Assembly (NCBI RefSeq): GCF_009857835.1
Contig: NZ_WWCL01000002.1
Coordinates: 1,054,001 to 1,118,000 of the forward strand
Source of the DNA: Duganella fentianensis
Lineage (GTDB): Bacteria > Pseudomonadota > Gammaproteobacteria > Burkholderiales > Burkholderiaceae_D
Direction: 5' to 3'
Length of the DNA: 64,000 bases
Shown: positions 25,472-35,368 of the stretch, piece by piece
Layout of the letters: each line of letters begins with the position of its first letter
Numbering within the stretch: the first letter of the stretch is position 1
Made by a program: the position numbers and the translations under genes
The notes under the pieces: model-generated
What the model saw: the letters and a program-made list of their open reading frames with translations, nothing else
Database searches by the model: none
What the model was told of the DNA's origin: nothing

Positions 25472-28120
25472 CTACTCGCTATAGCCGCTGCGAATCAACC
25501 TCGCGCGAATATCAAGAATACGTTCACACTCTTTGACGCTTGGCAAAAAATTGGGCATCCTGCAGGCCTGCCTGAGGGAAGTCTGAGCCTTCATGTCGAG
25601 GAGGTTCCGAGATATTCCCCAATCGAGCATACTCTTCCATTTTGCCGGTGAAATTCCTAGCACGGAAGTTCGCGCAAAAACGCCATACCCTGTTTGCAGC
25701 ATACCTCCGCCCTGCCTTTCGAGATATTGTCTAGCAAGGGGGTCGACAAGTAAGTCTAAGAATTCCGGCAATATTCTGGGAGCAGAGCACATCGCGCGCT
25801 CCCAGCAAGCCTCTGCCTTCGCCCACTCCGTGACATTCGTTTTTGTTCGGAGCACATCCGTCAGGACGTCAAGCACCAGCCGGGTCAGAACCACTAACTG
25901 GGCAGTGATTTCTGCGCGCACGGACTGCGCTTCCCATATTTTTGCAAGGTCGATCTCGCGCCCCCCACCCTGGTGTTTCACCATATACTGCAGCAGAGCC
26001 AGACTATAGGTCACGATATTCGGCCGGTATGCCCCGTTGTACCAGCTCTGCTCCTTGACGAGTTTCTCTGTGTGGCGGAACAGGATCGCCATAGCCACTA
26101 TATTTCTGTAATAGCCGTCGTCGAACTGTGCATCGTCGCTGTTCCAGCGTTTCGAAATCAGACCGGCAAAGAATACGAAATTCTTCTGAGCGCCCGTACT
26201 GACTTTATGCGGGTAGCCATTCCAGGTATTTTCCAGCTTGGCAACGTCAAGTTTCGTGAGCAACTGAGCCTTGGGATTCAGCATCAGGAATCGTTCCTTT
26301 TCCTGACCTGACAGATCCTTCTGGTCATTCACATACTGCCCCCTGGAACGCTCGTAATACCAGTAGCTGGGCCCGTCATGACCAGCGCTAGCCGGTGCCG
26401 TAAGGCGCCTTGAAATCTGCTCCAGGCGGTGGTGATACGGATGGTTGGCAAAGAAATCAGACTCGTTCACCTTGTTCTGGCTATTGGCAAAACGGGCTAT
26501 CAGAGGAATAAGCTCCATCGCTCTCCCTGGTGGCAGCACAGACAGCTTCATCTGCACTCTGACTCCGCTCAGGTCCGTACCTAGCCGTGATGCTGCGGCA
26601 AGCGAAGCTGTCGTCTGCCCGCCATTCACGATCTGGAAATTCTTCGCTTGTAAGATACGAAGGCCATCCGTAGTATCGGTTGTGACGGCTTCCGCCGTCG
26701 CAGCAATGCCGTTGTTATAGGCAAAGAACATTTCGGGACGCTCGCTGAGCGTTAGCTGAATCCCGGAATTGATCTTTCCCTTGGTGCTCAGGAACGACCG
26801 CACGTTTCCCTCAAGCAGACGACTACCGTTGCGTTCGTAAATATCTGCCAGCACCTCTCCGGATATGGTGCAAAGATACCCTTCATAATTGCCCCCGGAT
26901 GTGCCGGCGCTCAGTGCAGGCATACCGGTACCGTCCGCATCGAGAAAGGACACCTCGAAATCATCCCTGCCCGATTCGGAGACAAAAGCACCGTACATCC
27001 GGCGGATATCCCAGACATGAGTTTCTACCGGGATTCCGCAAAGCGGACCTCTTGCTTCTGTCTCCTGCGTAGCCTCGGCAACACGGTTGGACACAAGGTA
27101 GAGTTTCAGGCGCGTAATCGTGTCCCGCATCCGCAGAAGCTCTGCGGCAAGGCCAATACCGGGCTCGATACTGCCGGAGGAAGGCGCAGGCAGTCCGCCC
27201 GACAGGGCCAGACCGGCATACCTGTACAGCATATCGAATGCACGTCGCAACTCTTCCTGCGAGATGACAGGCATCCCGCCCTCAGCCGAGAAATCCGTGA
27301 TCAGCAGGGTGAAAGTTCCATCGACATCGTCAGTCGCGAAACCATCCACCTGCATCGGTGCGTCGCCCGAAAGGCTCTTGAACATGCAACGCTGGAAGTC
27401 GGTGATTTCCTCGGCATCGCCAAGTCGGGCGCCGGCCTCGTCCGCGAAGCACGCAGCTGCAGTATCCCTGCCACGCTGGACATCATCAAGCAGAGACGCA
27501 ACGAGGTCCTGCCGGAAGTGCGCAATCGCCTTGTCAGCACCTTCCTCGGCCGGGACGAAAATCAGCTCTGCCAGAACGGCAAGGTCAATTACCCTGACCA
27601 CAACGGATTTGTTACGTACCTGCAGCGATGGAACTTCAAAGTCACCGGACAGACCATCCGTCAGGACGGAGATGGAGACCCGTTCAATACTGTCATACGC
27701 CATGCCGACAGTACCAATCAGGCCGAAGGCATCATGCGACTCGTCTACACAGGCTGTCAGACTGCCATCGAGCGCATGACCAAGGAACGCGACGCACTGG
27801 GCAACGGCTTGGTCAATTTCCCCGCTAGCGATCTGTAAAGGGGCTTCGGCAGCATGATAAAGGCTAACAAGAAGATCCAGCCTGTCTCCTTCATCCGAAA
27901 GAGAAAATCCGCTCAGGCGGACCGCATCGCCGCCGATAATGGCCGAATACTGGCATAGCTGGGGTGAAAAGGTCTGACCGGCCCTCGCCATATACCCCGC
28001 GACAGTAACGATGAACGCGTCTTCTCCGAAGAGCATCGCGGAATTGCTTTGCTCTGCTCCGGTACGCAAAACGTCCCGCATGTCGCGATTCAGATGTCGT
28101 AATACTTCTGATAGGTCCAT
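25472..28120 (-). CDS. AIPR-family (abortive infection phage resistance) protein, large form, 882 aa
   Basis: The start at 28120 (MDLSEVLRHLNRD) follows GGGGAAGC at proper distance. The AIPR core shows NVRSFLSTKGKINSGI, EMFFAYNNGIAATAEAV, FQIVNGGQTTASLAAASRL and ARFANSQNKVNESDFFANHP. The first 370 residues match the N-terminal part of the adjacent AIPR gene (SGFSLSDEGDRLDLLVSLYH). A C-terminal extension of about 130 residues, absent from the neighbour, resembles no domain I know. AIPR proteins recur in phage-resistance loci, but the biochemical activity is unproven. It is the last gene of the six-gene operon. Confidence 0.9.
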   Translation of the reverse strand: MDLSEVLRHLNRDMRDVLRTGAEQSNSAMLFGEDAFIVTVAGYMARAGQTFSPQLCQYSAIIGGDAVRLSGFSLSDEGDRLDLLVSLYHAAEAPLQIASGEIDQAVAQCVAFLGHALDGSLTACVDESHDAFGLIGTVGMAYDSIERVSISVLTDGLSGDFEVPSLQVRNKSVVVRVIDLAVLAELIFVPAEEGADKAIAHFRQDLVASLLDDVQRGRDTAAACFADEAGARLGDAEEITDFQRCMFKSLSGDAPMQVDGFATDDVDGTFTLLITDFSAEGGMPVISQEELRRAFDMLYRYAGLALSGGLPAPSSGSIEPGIGLAAELLRMRDTITRLKLYLVSNRVAEATQETEARGPLCGIPVETHVWDIRRMYGAFVSESGRDDFEVSFLDADGTGMPALSAGTSGGNYEGYLCTISGEVLADIYERNGSRLLEGNVRSFLSTKGKINSGIQLTLSERPEMFFAYNNGIAATAEAVTTDTTDGLRILQAKNFQIVNGGQTTASLAAASRLGTDLSGVRVQMKLSVLPPGRAMELIPLIARFANSQNKVNESDFFANHPYHHRLEQISRRLTAPASAGHDGPSYWYYERSRGQYVNDQKDLSGQEKERFLMLNPKAQLLTKLDVAKLENTWNGYPHKVSTGAQKNFVFFAGLISKRWNSDDAQFDDGYYRNIVAMAILFRHTEKLVKEQSWYNGAYRPNIVTYSLALLQYMVKHQGGGREIDLAKIWEAQSVRAEITAQLVVLTRLVLDVLTDVLRTKTNVTEWAKAEACWERAMCSAPRILPEFLDLLVDPLARQYLERQGGGMLQTGYGVFARTSVLGISPAKWKSMLDWGISRNLLDMKAQTSLRQACRMPNFLPSVKECERILDIRARLIRSGYSE

Positions 28121-28195
28121 ATTGCTGCTTCCCCGTTCTACTCGTTTGGTCCGCCAATTTTCTCTGTAATCCGGCAATCCGCAGGATCGCCTCTG

Positions 28196-29992
28196 CTATG
28201 GAAGTCGTACTTCCGGAATATTCCGGAGCGGTACGGAATAGCCATGTTCTGACAGCAGCGCCCAGCACTCCTTCTTTTTCGCCCATTCCGAAACCATACG
28301 GCCATTCGCCGTAAGATGTAGCTGGGCATTAATCTCGTCGGACCACGTGACAATCTGTTCGCCGAGTTCCGCAGAAATTCCCTGCTGCTGCCAGATATAA
28401 TCCAGATCGATCCTGCTACCCAGAATTCGCGACAGTAGTGCAACGGTGTAGGCCGTCACATTCGCCTTGAAAGCGGGAAAGCGGGGGTTAATCAGACGGG
28501 TCGCCGCCTTGAAGATGATGACCTGCGCAATCATCTGCTTGTAACGCACGGTGTCAGGCAGTACGGGAGCACCATTGGCACCCGGCGTCATCATCAGATT
28601 CATGAATATGGGGAAAGCTTTCTGCCCCCCTATGCTGACGAGATCAGGCATCTGCATCCATGCACTCAGGTATTTTGCGAAATCCGTCTTCGTCAGCTTT
28701 CGCGTTGCCGGCATCGAAGCCTGGATACGTTTGAGGTCGGAAGGACGTTTGACTTCGCGCTCCAGCATGACTTTATAGCTTCCCGCAGCACGCTCGTAAT
28801 ACCAGCGACTGATGCCATCGGGGCAATAGGTTGCCATTGCCAGTTTTTCGAGAGCTATATGGAACGGCTTGTTGGCGTAATGATCGGAGCCCTTCACCGC
28901 GCTCTGCGAGTTGGCGTAGCGCGAGATATCGGCAATCAGCAGGTCTTCGGTCACCGTATCGGAGCGGCGCAGAACGATAATCTTCGCCGGCACGCGCACG
29001 GGTCGAAGATCGATGCCGGGATTTTTCTTCTTGGTGAAGAAGATCGAAGCCATGGTCTGGCCGCCATTTACGACCTGCATGCCCTTCAGCCAGCTGATCC
29101 CAGGACCGCCGTCCGCAGAGCGTTCAAGCTGAGCTTCGTCGGCAACGATGACTACGCCGTTGTTGTACGCCATGAAGCGTTCTGGCTGGTCACGCAAGGT
29201 ATCCCGTATTCCCTTGTTCACGGCATTGGTCTGACTGAGAAACGAGCGCACATTCGATTCGAGAATGCGCGCACCGTATTTCTCGTATAGAAATCTTAAT
29301 GCTTCACCCGGCAAGACGGTCATGGCATAGTCGTATTCACCGCCGTCACCAGATACCCACACGCAGGGCAACGGGCCACCGCAAACCTCGCCGAAGTTGA
29401 CAACCAGTTCATCTCGCGGCTTCCCGCCTTGCCAGTGGTTAAACAGGCGTTCGATATCCATGACTTCCAGCTTGACCGTCTTACCCTGTATCAAGCGGTG
29501 CTGAAAATTCCGCGTCTTCGCCTTGCCATCGGTCAGGATATAGATCCGGATCTGGTCGAGCCCTTCATAGGCCTTCTCGACTGTCTGTACCAGTGCAAAG
29601 GCATCATGCGACTCGTCCATCGTCTTGGCAAGCTTCCCCTCAACGCACAGATAGAGGAACCGCGAACACTGCTCCGCTGCCCTGATAGTCTCTGCATCGG
29701 GAATCGGAGTAATTTCGCCGGTACCGGAATAGAGGCTGACAAAAAGATCCAGCTGGTCCATCTCTTCCGACAGAGAATAGCCGCTAAGACGGAGATTGGC
29801 TCCGGCAACCTTCGCCTGGAAATGGCAGATCTGGGGTTCGAAAGTCATCCCGATCTCCGCCATGTGCCGAGTCACTGTTTCCGTAAAGACCAGCTCGGGA
29901 AAAGGCACCGCCTCCCCCGGTTCGCTGGCACGTGCAGCAATCTCATCCTGCACTTCCTGCTGCACCTTGTGCAGAAAATCTATCAGTTCCAT
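28196..29992 (-). CDS. AIPR-family protein, short form, 598 aa
   Basis: Paralogue of the next gene downstream. Shared landmarks: LRLSGYSLSEEMDQLDLFVS, MDESHDAFALVQTVEKAYEG, ESNVRSFLSQTNAVNKGI, RFMAYNNGVVIVADEAQ, MQVVNGGQTMASIFFT and ISRYANSQSAVKGSDHYANK. Length is near that of canonical AIPR proteins, whereas its partner is about 280 residues longer. It begins 1 bp after the stop of the PD-(D/E)XK gene, so translation is coupled. A tandem pair suggests a heteromer or target diversification. Confidence 0.9.
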   Translation of the reverse strand: MELIDFLHKVQQEVQDEIAARASEPGEAVPFPELVFTETVTRHMAEIGMTFEPQICHFQAKVAGANLRLSGYSLSEEMDQLDLFVSLYSGTGEITPIPDAETIRAAEQCSRFLYLCVEGKLAKTMDESHDAFALVQTVEKAYEGLDQIRIYILTDGKAKTRNFQHRLIQGKTVKLEVMDIERLFNHWQGGKPRDELVVNFGEVCGGPLPCVWVSGDGGEYDYAMTVLPGEALRFLYEKYGARILESNVRSFLSQTNAVNKGIRDTLRDQPERFMAYNNGVVIVADEAQLERSADGGPGISWLKGMQVVNGGQTMASIFFTKKKNPGIDLRPVRVPAKIIVLRRSDTVTEDLLIADISRYANSQSAVKGSDHYANKPFHIALEKLAMATYCPDGISRWYYERAAGSYKVMLEREVKRPSDLKRIQASMPATRKLTKTDFAKYLSAWMQMPDLVSIGGQKAFPIFMNLMMTPGANGAPVLPDTVRYKQMIAQVIIFKAATRLINPRFPAFKANVTAYTVALLSRILGSRIDLDYIWQQQGISAELGEQIVTWSDEINAQLHLTANGRMVSEWAKKKECWALLSEHGYSVPLRNIPEVRLP

Positions 29993-29993
29993 T

Positions 29994-30998
29994 TCAACCT
30001 AATCCAATCATCTCAATCACTTCAGCCAGGGAGATATCTCGTCCCCGGACACTATCCAGTTCAACCTCGTAACGCACCGCCCGCACTCCATCGGGAACAG
30101 TTCCCGGAAGCAGGCGCGGGAAGGCTTCGTTAACTTCAAGAAAACGGACCTCCACTGGGACCAGAGCTCTCGTGTAATGCTGTGCGTCGCTGTCGGTATA
30201 CTCGGCACGCAGCAGGGCGCTATCGAAAAGGGCGAACGCAGCACTGTCCGCAGACAGACGTTCGCGTAGACGCACAATACGCTCCGGGAGAGTCTGGCCG
30301 GTCGGGCCACAGGCAAAACGGCATCCGCACACGAAAAGCGGGGAGCGTACCGAATCATCCAGCTGTTCGAGTGACAGAATCTTCGCGCGGAATCCCGACT
30401 GGGCCAGCGTGCTCTTGACCTCGATTGCACCATGCCCCAGCGCGAAATCCTGCAGGCCGTCGAACGGACCAAGCCAGGCCTCGACAACCTTGCCTACCGG
30501 AATTCCCGCATCGATCAGCATGTCCAGGCAGTGCAGTTCCCCGGCAAGACCGAGCTCCGCCTCAGGACCCAGGGTCCGGCCGCCGCTGCTCATAAAATGC
30601 TGCCATGCCCTGATTCTGCCTAAATACAGTTGCATCCGTAGCTGCTCCCCGACCTGCAGATTTTCGGAGAGGATGGAAACCAGATCGGCAGCCATTCTTG
30701 CAAACATATCGACGCTCCCCTGCGGCTGTCTGACAAGTGCAAGCCAGGTTCCGGCATTGCCGGTCGAAATGCGTTCGACACGAAATCCGCTGCCGGATGG
30801 CAGCAGCGACAACGCGGGCAGGCTTACACCATCGAAACCGGCAAGCAGCGCCTCGCAATTCTGCGGAAAGAGCCGCGCGGCCAGCAGCTTGCCCTCGCGA
30901 CCACCCGAGATGGCGATACTGCGCCAGCCATCGGCATTGTCGCCTGCCGACAGTGCACGCCAGGCAGCAAGAATCTGGTCATTGATCGGCTGCGGCAT
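29994..30998 (-). CDS. PD-(D/E)XK motif protein (DUF4420-like), 334 aa
   Basis: Starts MPQPINDQILAAWRALSAG with CAGGAAT directly upstream, overlapping the end of the Z1 gene by 20 bp. The nuclease-fold core includes GLAGELHCLDMLIDAGIPV, the acid in AWLGPFDGLQDFALG and the E-x-K pair in GHGAIEVKSTLAQ. This family is found with Z1-domain helicases, GHKL ATPases and AIPR proteins in predicted restriction systems, and probably supplies the DNA-cleaving activity of this operon. Catalytic competence is inferred from the motif only. Confidence 0.87.
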   Translation of the reverse strand: MPQPINDQILAAWRALSAGDNADGWRSIAISGGREGKLLAARLFPQNCEALLAGFDGVSLPALSLLPSGSGFRVERISTGNAGTWLALVRQPQGSVDMFARMAADLVSILSENLQVGEQLRMQLYLGRIRAWQHFMSSGGRTLGPEAELGLAGELHCLDMLIDAGIPVGKVVEAWLGPFDGLQDFALGHGAIEVKSTLAQSGFRAKILSLEQLDDSVRSPLFVCGCRFACGPTGQTLPERIVRLRERLSADSAAFALFDSALLRAEYTDSDAQHYTRALVPVEVRFLEVNEAFPRLLPGTVPDGVRAVRYEVELDSVRGRDISLAEVIEMIGLG

Positions 30999-33837
30999 AT
31001 TCCTGTTCCCAGAGTATGTTATTAACCATATATTCGACCTTGACGCCCGACTGGCTCCCCGGGAAGCTGATCCCAAACGCTACTACGGGCGGAGTATCCT
31101 TAGCGACATCCAGCCCGGAAGCGACCGGATCGAGCAGATAGATCATCAGCAGTCCCCGCTCCGGATGGGCCTCGACACCGTGCGCACCGAAACCCCTGAT
31201 GCGTCGCATCGAACGGCCACCGGGTACTACCGGTTCCGTCTTGTTTTTCAGCTGGTCGGGTTCTTCCAGCCAGATCCTTTTTGTTTCGCTAAGTGCCGCA
31301 CTCCACGCTGCATCATCCAGATCGATGCCCTCGTCCTTCGGCGACAGCAACCGGCCTATCGAATAGCGCCCTGCATCCGGAGATTTGTTTGTGCGCTTGG
31401 CCCTCATGACGGACAGCCCGTTCCCGAATTCCATCGGATCCGTCTCCACACCGCCGCCGATGATCGCAACCGTCCAGGACGTCAGTTCTCCAGTTCGCGC
31501 CATCGATACGATGAACTCGCGCAGCAACTGGCTGTTTGCCTTGGGTGCCTCGGTATGTGTCTTGTAGGCTCCCAGGAAATCGGTTACCTGTTCATACCCG
31601 ACATCGTTCCAGATGACTCCGTTCCAGCGCTCCACGCTTCCACTTCGCGTCCGCTCGGGAATTTCCCGTGCCTGCCCCATTGAAGCAACCAGTAATTCCA
31701 GTGCATCAAGATTTCTCTTAAGAACATGAGCCTCCTTGTACAGCGAGACCGTCTCGATGACATGCCCGCTAAATGAAAGGAAGAGACTGCGGGCAGTACG
31801 CATCTTCAGCCGTGATGTAACCATCAGTACCGGATGTGAGACCACTTTCAGGCCGTAGTCACGCGGTGTCCCGCCGCTCTCGACCATCGCGTCGAACTCG
31901 TCACGCAACTCCTCCGAAGCATCGGCGATATGTTCGAACCATTCGATCAGATCGGAGGTCGTGTAAAGGCGACAGAGATCCAGGTAGCCGGGGCGGTAGC
32001 CGAACCAGCGCCCCATCTGCATCAGGGTGTCGTACATCCGCGAAGCGCGCAGGAAATAGCTGGTGCAGAGTCCCTCCAGTGTCAGGCCTCGCGCCAGTTT
32101 GTCGCCGCCGATCGCTATGACCTTCAGACCACCGGCACTATCGGCGTAATCCAGCGCATCCTTTGCAGTCCCGTTGATCATCCGGACACTGATTTCGGAA
32201 AGGATCTGCGGCAGAATTTCCACGACATCGCACCATTCGACATTACCGTCCGGAGTTTCCGAGGGAAGGATGTCCCGCATGGCAGAGCAGGTTGGCAGGA
32301 AATCCTCGTGCCACAGTGTCTCCATCCTTTCCAGCACAGGTTCATGACCGACCCTGCGCGCCAGGCGCTGCTCGATGTGTTTCACATAGGTCTCGACGGT
32401 CGCGTGTACCTCCCTCTGTACTGCATTGAACCGCGTGACGTGGATCAGCATCGAACTGTGCTCGCCTTTCTGTCCCCGCAACTGACGCACGGCACAGGCG
32501 ATTATGAACGCATCGATTGCCTCGCAGAGGGATGCCGGCAATCCGGCAGCGGAGTCGGCAACCGGCCGGTGGCTGCTCTTGTGCGATGTAGGCATCCACC
32601 CCGACTTCCCGCCGTCAGTGTTGTGATCCCCGACTTCGCGCACAAGTGGAAGCCCCCCCTCGCGACTTTCGCCTTCGTTCAAACCGAACACGCGTGCGGG
32701 ACCGATATAATTCGACGGTGCCCCCAGGTTATATATAAAAGCTGCAGGGAAGAGATCAGGCCCCTCCAGCTGTGTCGCACTACGTTCGTGAATGAAAATA
32801 TTGGCAAAGGGAGTTGCCGTGTAACCCACGTAGGCTTTCCGCTGGAATACATGCAAAATCTTCCGGATGTAACTGTTGATTGCGGTAGGCTGATGTTCGT
32901 CATCCGGGCTTCCGTCTTCACCGAAAACCTGTTCGCCGGTATCTACGGATGCATGATCGGCCTCGTCGTCGATCATGAGTAGCGGGAGGTGCGTAACCAT
33001 TCTCCGACCGCTCTCCGGATCAGTTACGTTGGCAACGTGATCCTCGATCCAGCGGTAGAGTCTTGCCAGTACCGTCTTGTTTTTCTTGATCACGAACAGC
33101 CACGGACGCTGCTCCGGCGAAATGCCCAGATTGGTCACGTTATTCCGGGTAAAATCCCCCCGTTCCGTACGGTTGGTTGCGTAGTGTGGCCGGATCGCAG
33201 GATCCCGGTCGATATTACCCACGCCGATCACACGCTGACCATCATTGTCGTTACTGGTTTCGAAGCCAAGGAAACCCTCGTCAAGGCGCATCTGGGTCTG
33301 CGAACGCAGGTTGTTATGCAACCCGGCCAGAACAATGATGATCTTGTATCCGGCATCGGCAGCCTTGCAGATAAGGCCGGTATAGTTACCGGTCTTGCCC
33401 GACTGGACATGTCCCACCACAAGACCGCGGCGGTCCCAGGGACCTTCGCGCAACGGGTCCTCGAGCATGCCAAGGATTCTGTCCGTCGATTTATCGATGC
33501 CATCGACGGGATCCCATGCCATGCGCTGCTCCTGCAACTCGCGGTAACGCTGCCAGTAGCGCCAGTCCTTCTTCCGGTCGGTAGTCAGCCACGGAAGATG
33601 TCCCTCCTCGCTGACGAGGGACTTGTCCTGACCGCGCCACACGCTGAAACGACGGATCAGTTCGTCAGTGACGCTTTCTCTGTCCAGCCCTTCCCCCCAC
33701 TTGGGCATCATCATGATCGCCATCGCGATCTTGTCGGCAATTAGCGCCGGAGTAATTGCCGTCTTGTCCGGTTCGGCAAGGAGGAGTTCCTGGACAATCT
33801 TAATTACGCTGATACGGTTGGCTTCATTTGCAGTCAT
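30979..33837 (-). CDS. Z1-domain superfamily II helicase-like ATPase, 952 aa
   Basis: ATP-dependent DNA motor or scaffold. Walker A is GHVQSGKTGNYTG (residues about 142-154), Walker B/DEAD is LPLLMIDDEADHAS (about 285-297). The Z1 region has AIGGDKLARGLTLEGLCTSY and TLMQMGRWFGYRPGYLDL, the latter corresponding to helicase motif VI. An N-terminal helical region (1-130) precedes the motor. Z1 helicases accompany MORC/MutL-like GHKL ATPases in predicted restriction-modification operons. It is central in this operon, 17 bp after the GHKL gene and overlapping the PD-(D/E)XK gene. Confidence 0.92.
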   Translation of the reverse strand: MTANEANRISVIKIVQELLLAEPDKTAITPALIADKIAMAIMMMPKWGEGLDRESVTDELIRRFSVWRGQDKSLVSEEGHLPWLTTDRKKDWRYWQRYRELQEQRMAWDPVDGIDKSTDRILGMLEDPLREGPWDRRGLVVGHVQSGKTGNYTGLICKAADAGYKIIIVLAGLHNNLRSQTQMRLDEGFLGFETSNDNDGQRVIGVGNIDRDPAIRPHYATNRTERGDFTRNNVTNLGISPEQRPWLFVIKKNKTVLARLYRWIEDHVANVTDPESGRRMVTHLPLLMIDDEADHASVDTGEQVFGEDGSPDDEHQPTAINSYIRKILHVFQRKAYVGYTATPFANIFIHERSATQLEGPDLFPAAFIYNLGAPSNYIGPARVFGLNEGESREGGLPLVREVGDHNTDGGKSGWMPTSHKSSHRPVADSAAGLPASLCEAIDAFIIACAVRQLRGQKGEHSSMLIHVTRFNAVQREVHATVETYVKHIEQRLARRVGHEPVLERMETLWHEDFLPTCSAMRDILPSETPDGNVEWCDVVEILPQILSEISVRMINGTAKDALDYADSAGGLKVIAIGGDKLARGLTLEGLCTSYFLRASRMYDTLMQMGRWFGYRPGYLDLCRLYTTSDLIEWFEHIADASEELRDEFDAMVESGGTPRDYGLKVVSHPVLMVTSRLKMRTARSLFLSFSGHVIETVSLYKEAHVLKRNLDALELLVASMGQAREIPERTRSGSVERWNGVIWNDVGYEQVTDFLGAYKTHTEAPKANSQLLREFIVSMARTGELTSWTVAIIGGGVETDPMEFGNGLSVMRAKRTNKSPDAGRYSIGRLLSPKDEGIDLDDAAWSAALSETKRIWLEEPDQLKNKTEPVVPGGRSMRRIRGFGAHGVEAHPERGLLMIYLLDPVASGLDVAKDTPPVVAFGISFPGSQSGVKVEYMVNNILWEQEYAAADQ

Positions 33838-33854
33838 TTCTTAGTCTCCAATAG

Positions 33855-35348
33855 TCATTCGTCGTCCGTAAGCGCAGCGACGAGATCGGGGTAATTCTGG
33901 AATGGTTCGCTCAGCAGAATCCGGCTTCGTGCCATCTCCGGCGACATCCCCTTGATCCGTACCATGTTGCGGTAAAGTACATGCAGAATTTCGGTAACCG
34001 CCGCCGGCGGCTCACCAGCAAATCCCGTACGGGGCGTTTCTCGATTCTCTGCCGTGTCGAGCCAGATCCGCTGGACTGGGACCGTCTCTTCGATAATACG
34101 GAGCATGGCCCGGATCTGCGGCAGGAGTCCGTTAGCCTCATCTAGCACTGCCCGTACGGCGGGATGATCCGTGTCGATCCGGTAACGCATACCGCCGGAG
34201 AAATGGTCAGCACGCCATGCCTGCGACACCTCCTTGCCGCCCGGTGCACGCGGTGCCTGGCCACGCTGGGCAAAAGCTCTGCGCGCCCGAGTCCGCGTCT
34301 CCTCGGCAAGCCGGATCAGCCAGGCCCGGACTGCCACCGGCGGCCTCGCCGTCGACTTCCTGATGTCGATCTTCCAGTCAGCATCTGCCGAATTCGGAAT
34401 ATCGAGACGGATCCGCGCAAGCCGGTGCGCTTCGTCTTTTGTCCACCCACGGCGCTGCCCGAGACCGAGCCAGCTTCCAGCCACAAGGAGGCGCTGGTTA
34501 CGGTACACATAGAACCCCTGCTGGGCAGTCCAGCCGTCGGGTCCCTGCGCACTCTCGTATTCCTTCTCTGTCAGCCGGTCCTTGTGAGGCAGTACATGGC
34601 ACTCGACTTCGACCCCGGAGGTTGCGCCGAATGTCGACACGGGAGAATGCCATGGCTTCGCGGGATGACCGCTGAGGAACGGGTCCCACGGCGAGACCCC
34701 CCTGCCATTAATCCGGATCCGTAGCCGCGGTTTTGTGCCCTCGAGAAAGCGATGAAAAACCATCGCAAGGTGCCCCTCTACCCTGTCGATAAGATCTAGG
34801 AAATCCTGCTCACCGAAACCGGTCGTCACAACGCGATCAAGAACCTCCAGCAATACCAGCGTCCCGCATCCGGATGCGCCGAACGACTCGACCAGACTGG
34901 CGGAACTTTCGTCAGGACCTTCCAGCAGATGCCAGCCATCATCCGCACTGGCTGCAAGAACATCAAGATCCCAGCGCAGGCACTGCAGGCCATCCGCGCC
35001 GACCGTGGCAACGGTAAGCCGGCGGCACTGCGAGAATGATGCGGTTTTAAGCCCGAGACCGAACCGTCCCAGATCGGAATCGGAACGGACGTCTAGAGGA
35101 TTCTTTTCCCCCAGCCGCATTGCCCGATCCAGCTCCGCTGCATTCATCCCCGTGCCGTCATCGCGGATCTCGATCCGGCTATGTGCTCCCGCCCAGACAA
35201 AGTTAAGCTCAACTGCGCGCGCGCGGGCTGCGATACTGTTATCAATAATGTCGGCTAGTGCAGTCGCCGTGTTGTAGCCCAGACCACGCAGAGCCTCGAT
35301 CATTGCACCGGCACGAGGTGGTGCATTCCGGAATTTTGTTGTTGTCAT
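33855..35348 (-). CDS. GHKL ATPase of the MORC/MutL-like defence type, 497 aa
   Basis: N-terminal Bergerat-fold ATPase: N-box ALADIIDNSIAARA (about 30-43), G1 box RDDGTGMNAAEL (about 62-73), G2 box LGRFGLGLKTAS (about 93-104). A following S5-fold-like part has GFYVYRNQRLLVAGSWLGLG and WKIDIRKSTARPPV. Such proteins act as ATP-gated DNA clamps. The C-terminal third is specific. It lies 20 bp after the sigma-factor gene and 17 bp before the Z1 gene. A second related ATPase occurs at the right end of the window, sharing the G2 box and the IDIRKS/IDFRKS segment. Confidence 0.92.
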   Translation of the reverse strand: MTTTKFRNAPPRAGAMIEALRGLGYNTATALADIIDNSIAARARAVELNFVWAGAHSRIEIRDDGTGMNAAELDRAMRLGEKNPLDVRSDSDLGRFGLGLKTASFSQCRRLTVATVGADGLQCLRWDLDVLAASADDGWHLLEGPDESSASLVESFGASGCGTLVLLEVLDRVVTTGFGEQDFLDLIDRVEGHLAMVFHRFLEGTKPRLRIRINGRGVSPWDPFLSGHPAKPWHSPVSTFGATSGVEVECHVLPHKDRLTEKEYESAQGPDGWTAQQGFYVYRNQRLLVAGSWLGLGQRRGWTKDEAHRLARIRLDIPNSADADWKIDIRKSTARPPVAVRAWLIRLAEETRTRARRAFAQRGQAPRAPGGKEVSQAWRADHFSGGMRYRIDTDHPAVRAVLDEANGLLPQIRAMLRIIEETVPVQRIWLDTAENRETPRTGFAGEPPAAVTEILHVLYRNMVRIKGMSPEMARSRILLSEPFQNYPDLVAALTDDE

Positions 35349-35368
35349 ATAAACGGGATAGAAATCTG

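Noticed and set aside
30409..33744. Several long plus-strand ORFs (30409-31683, 31930-32982, 32989-33744) antisense to the PD-(D/E)XK and Z1 genes
   Set aside because: They lack domains and lie opposite a coherent operon with overlapping starts and stops.
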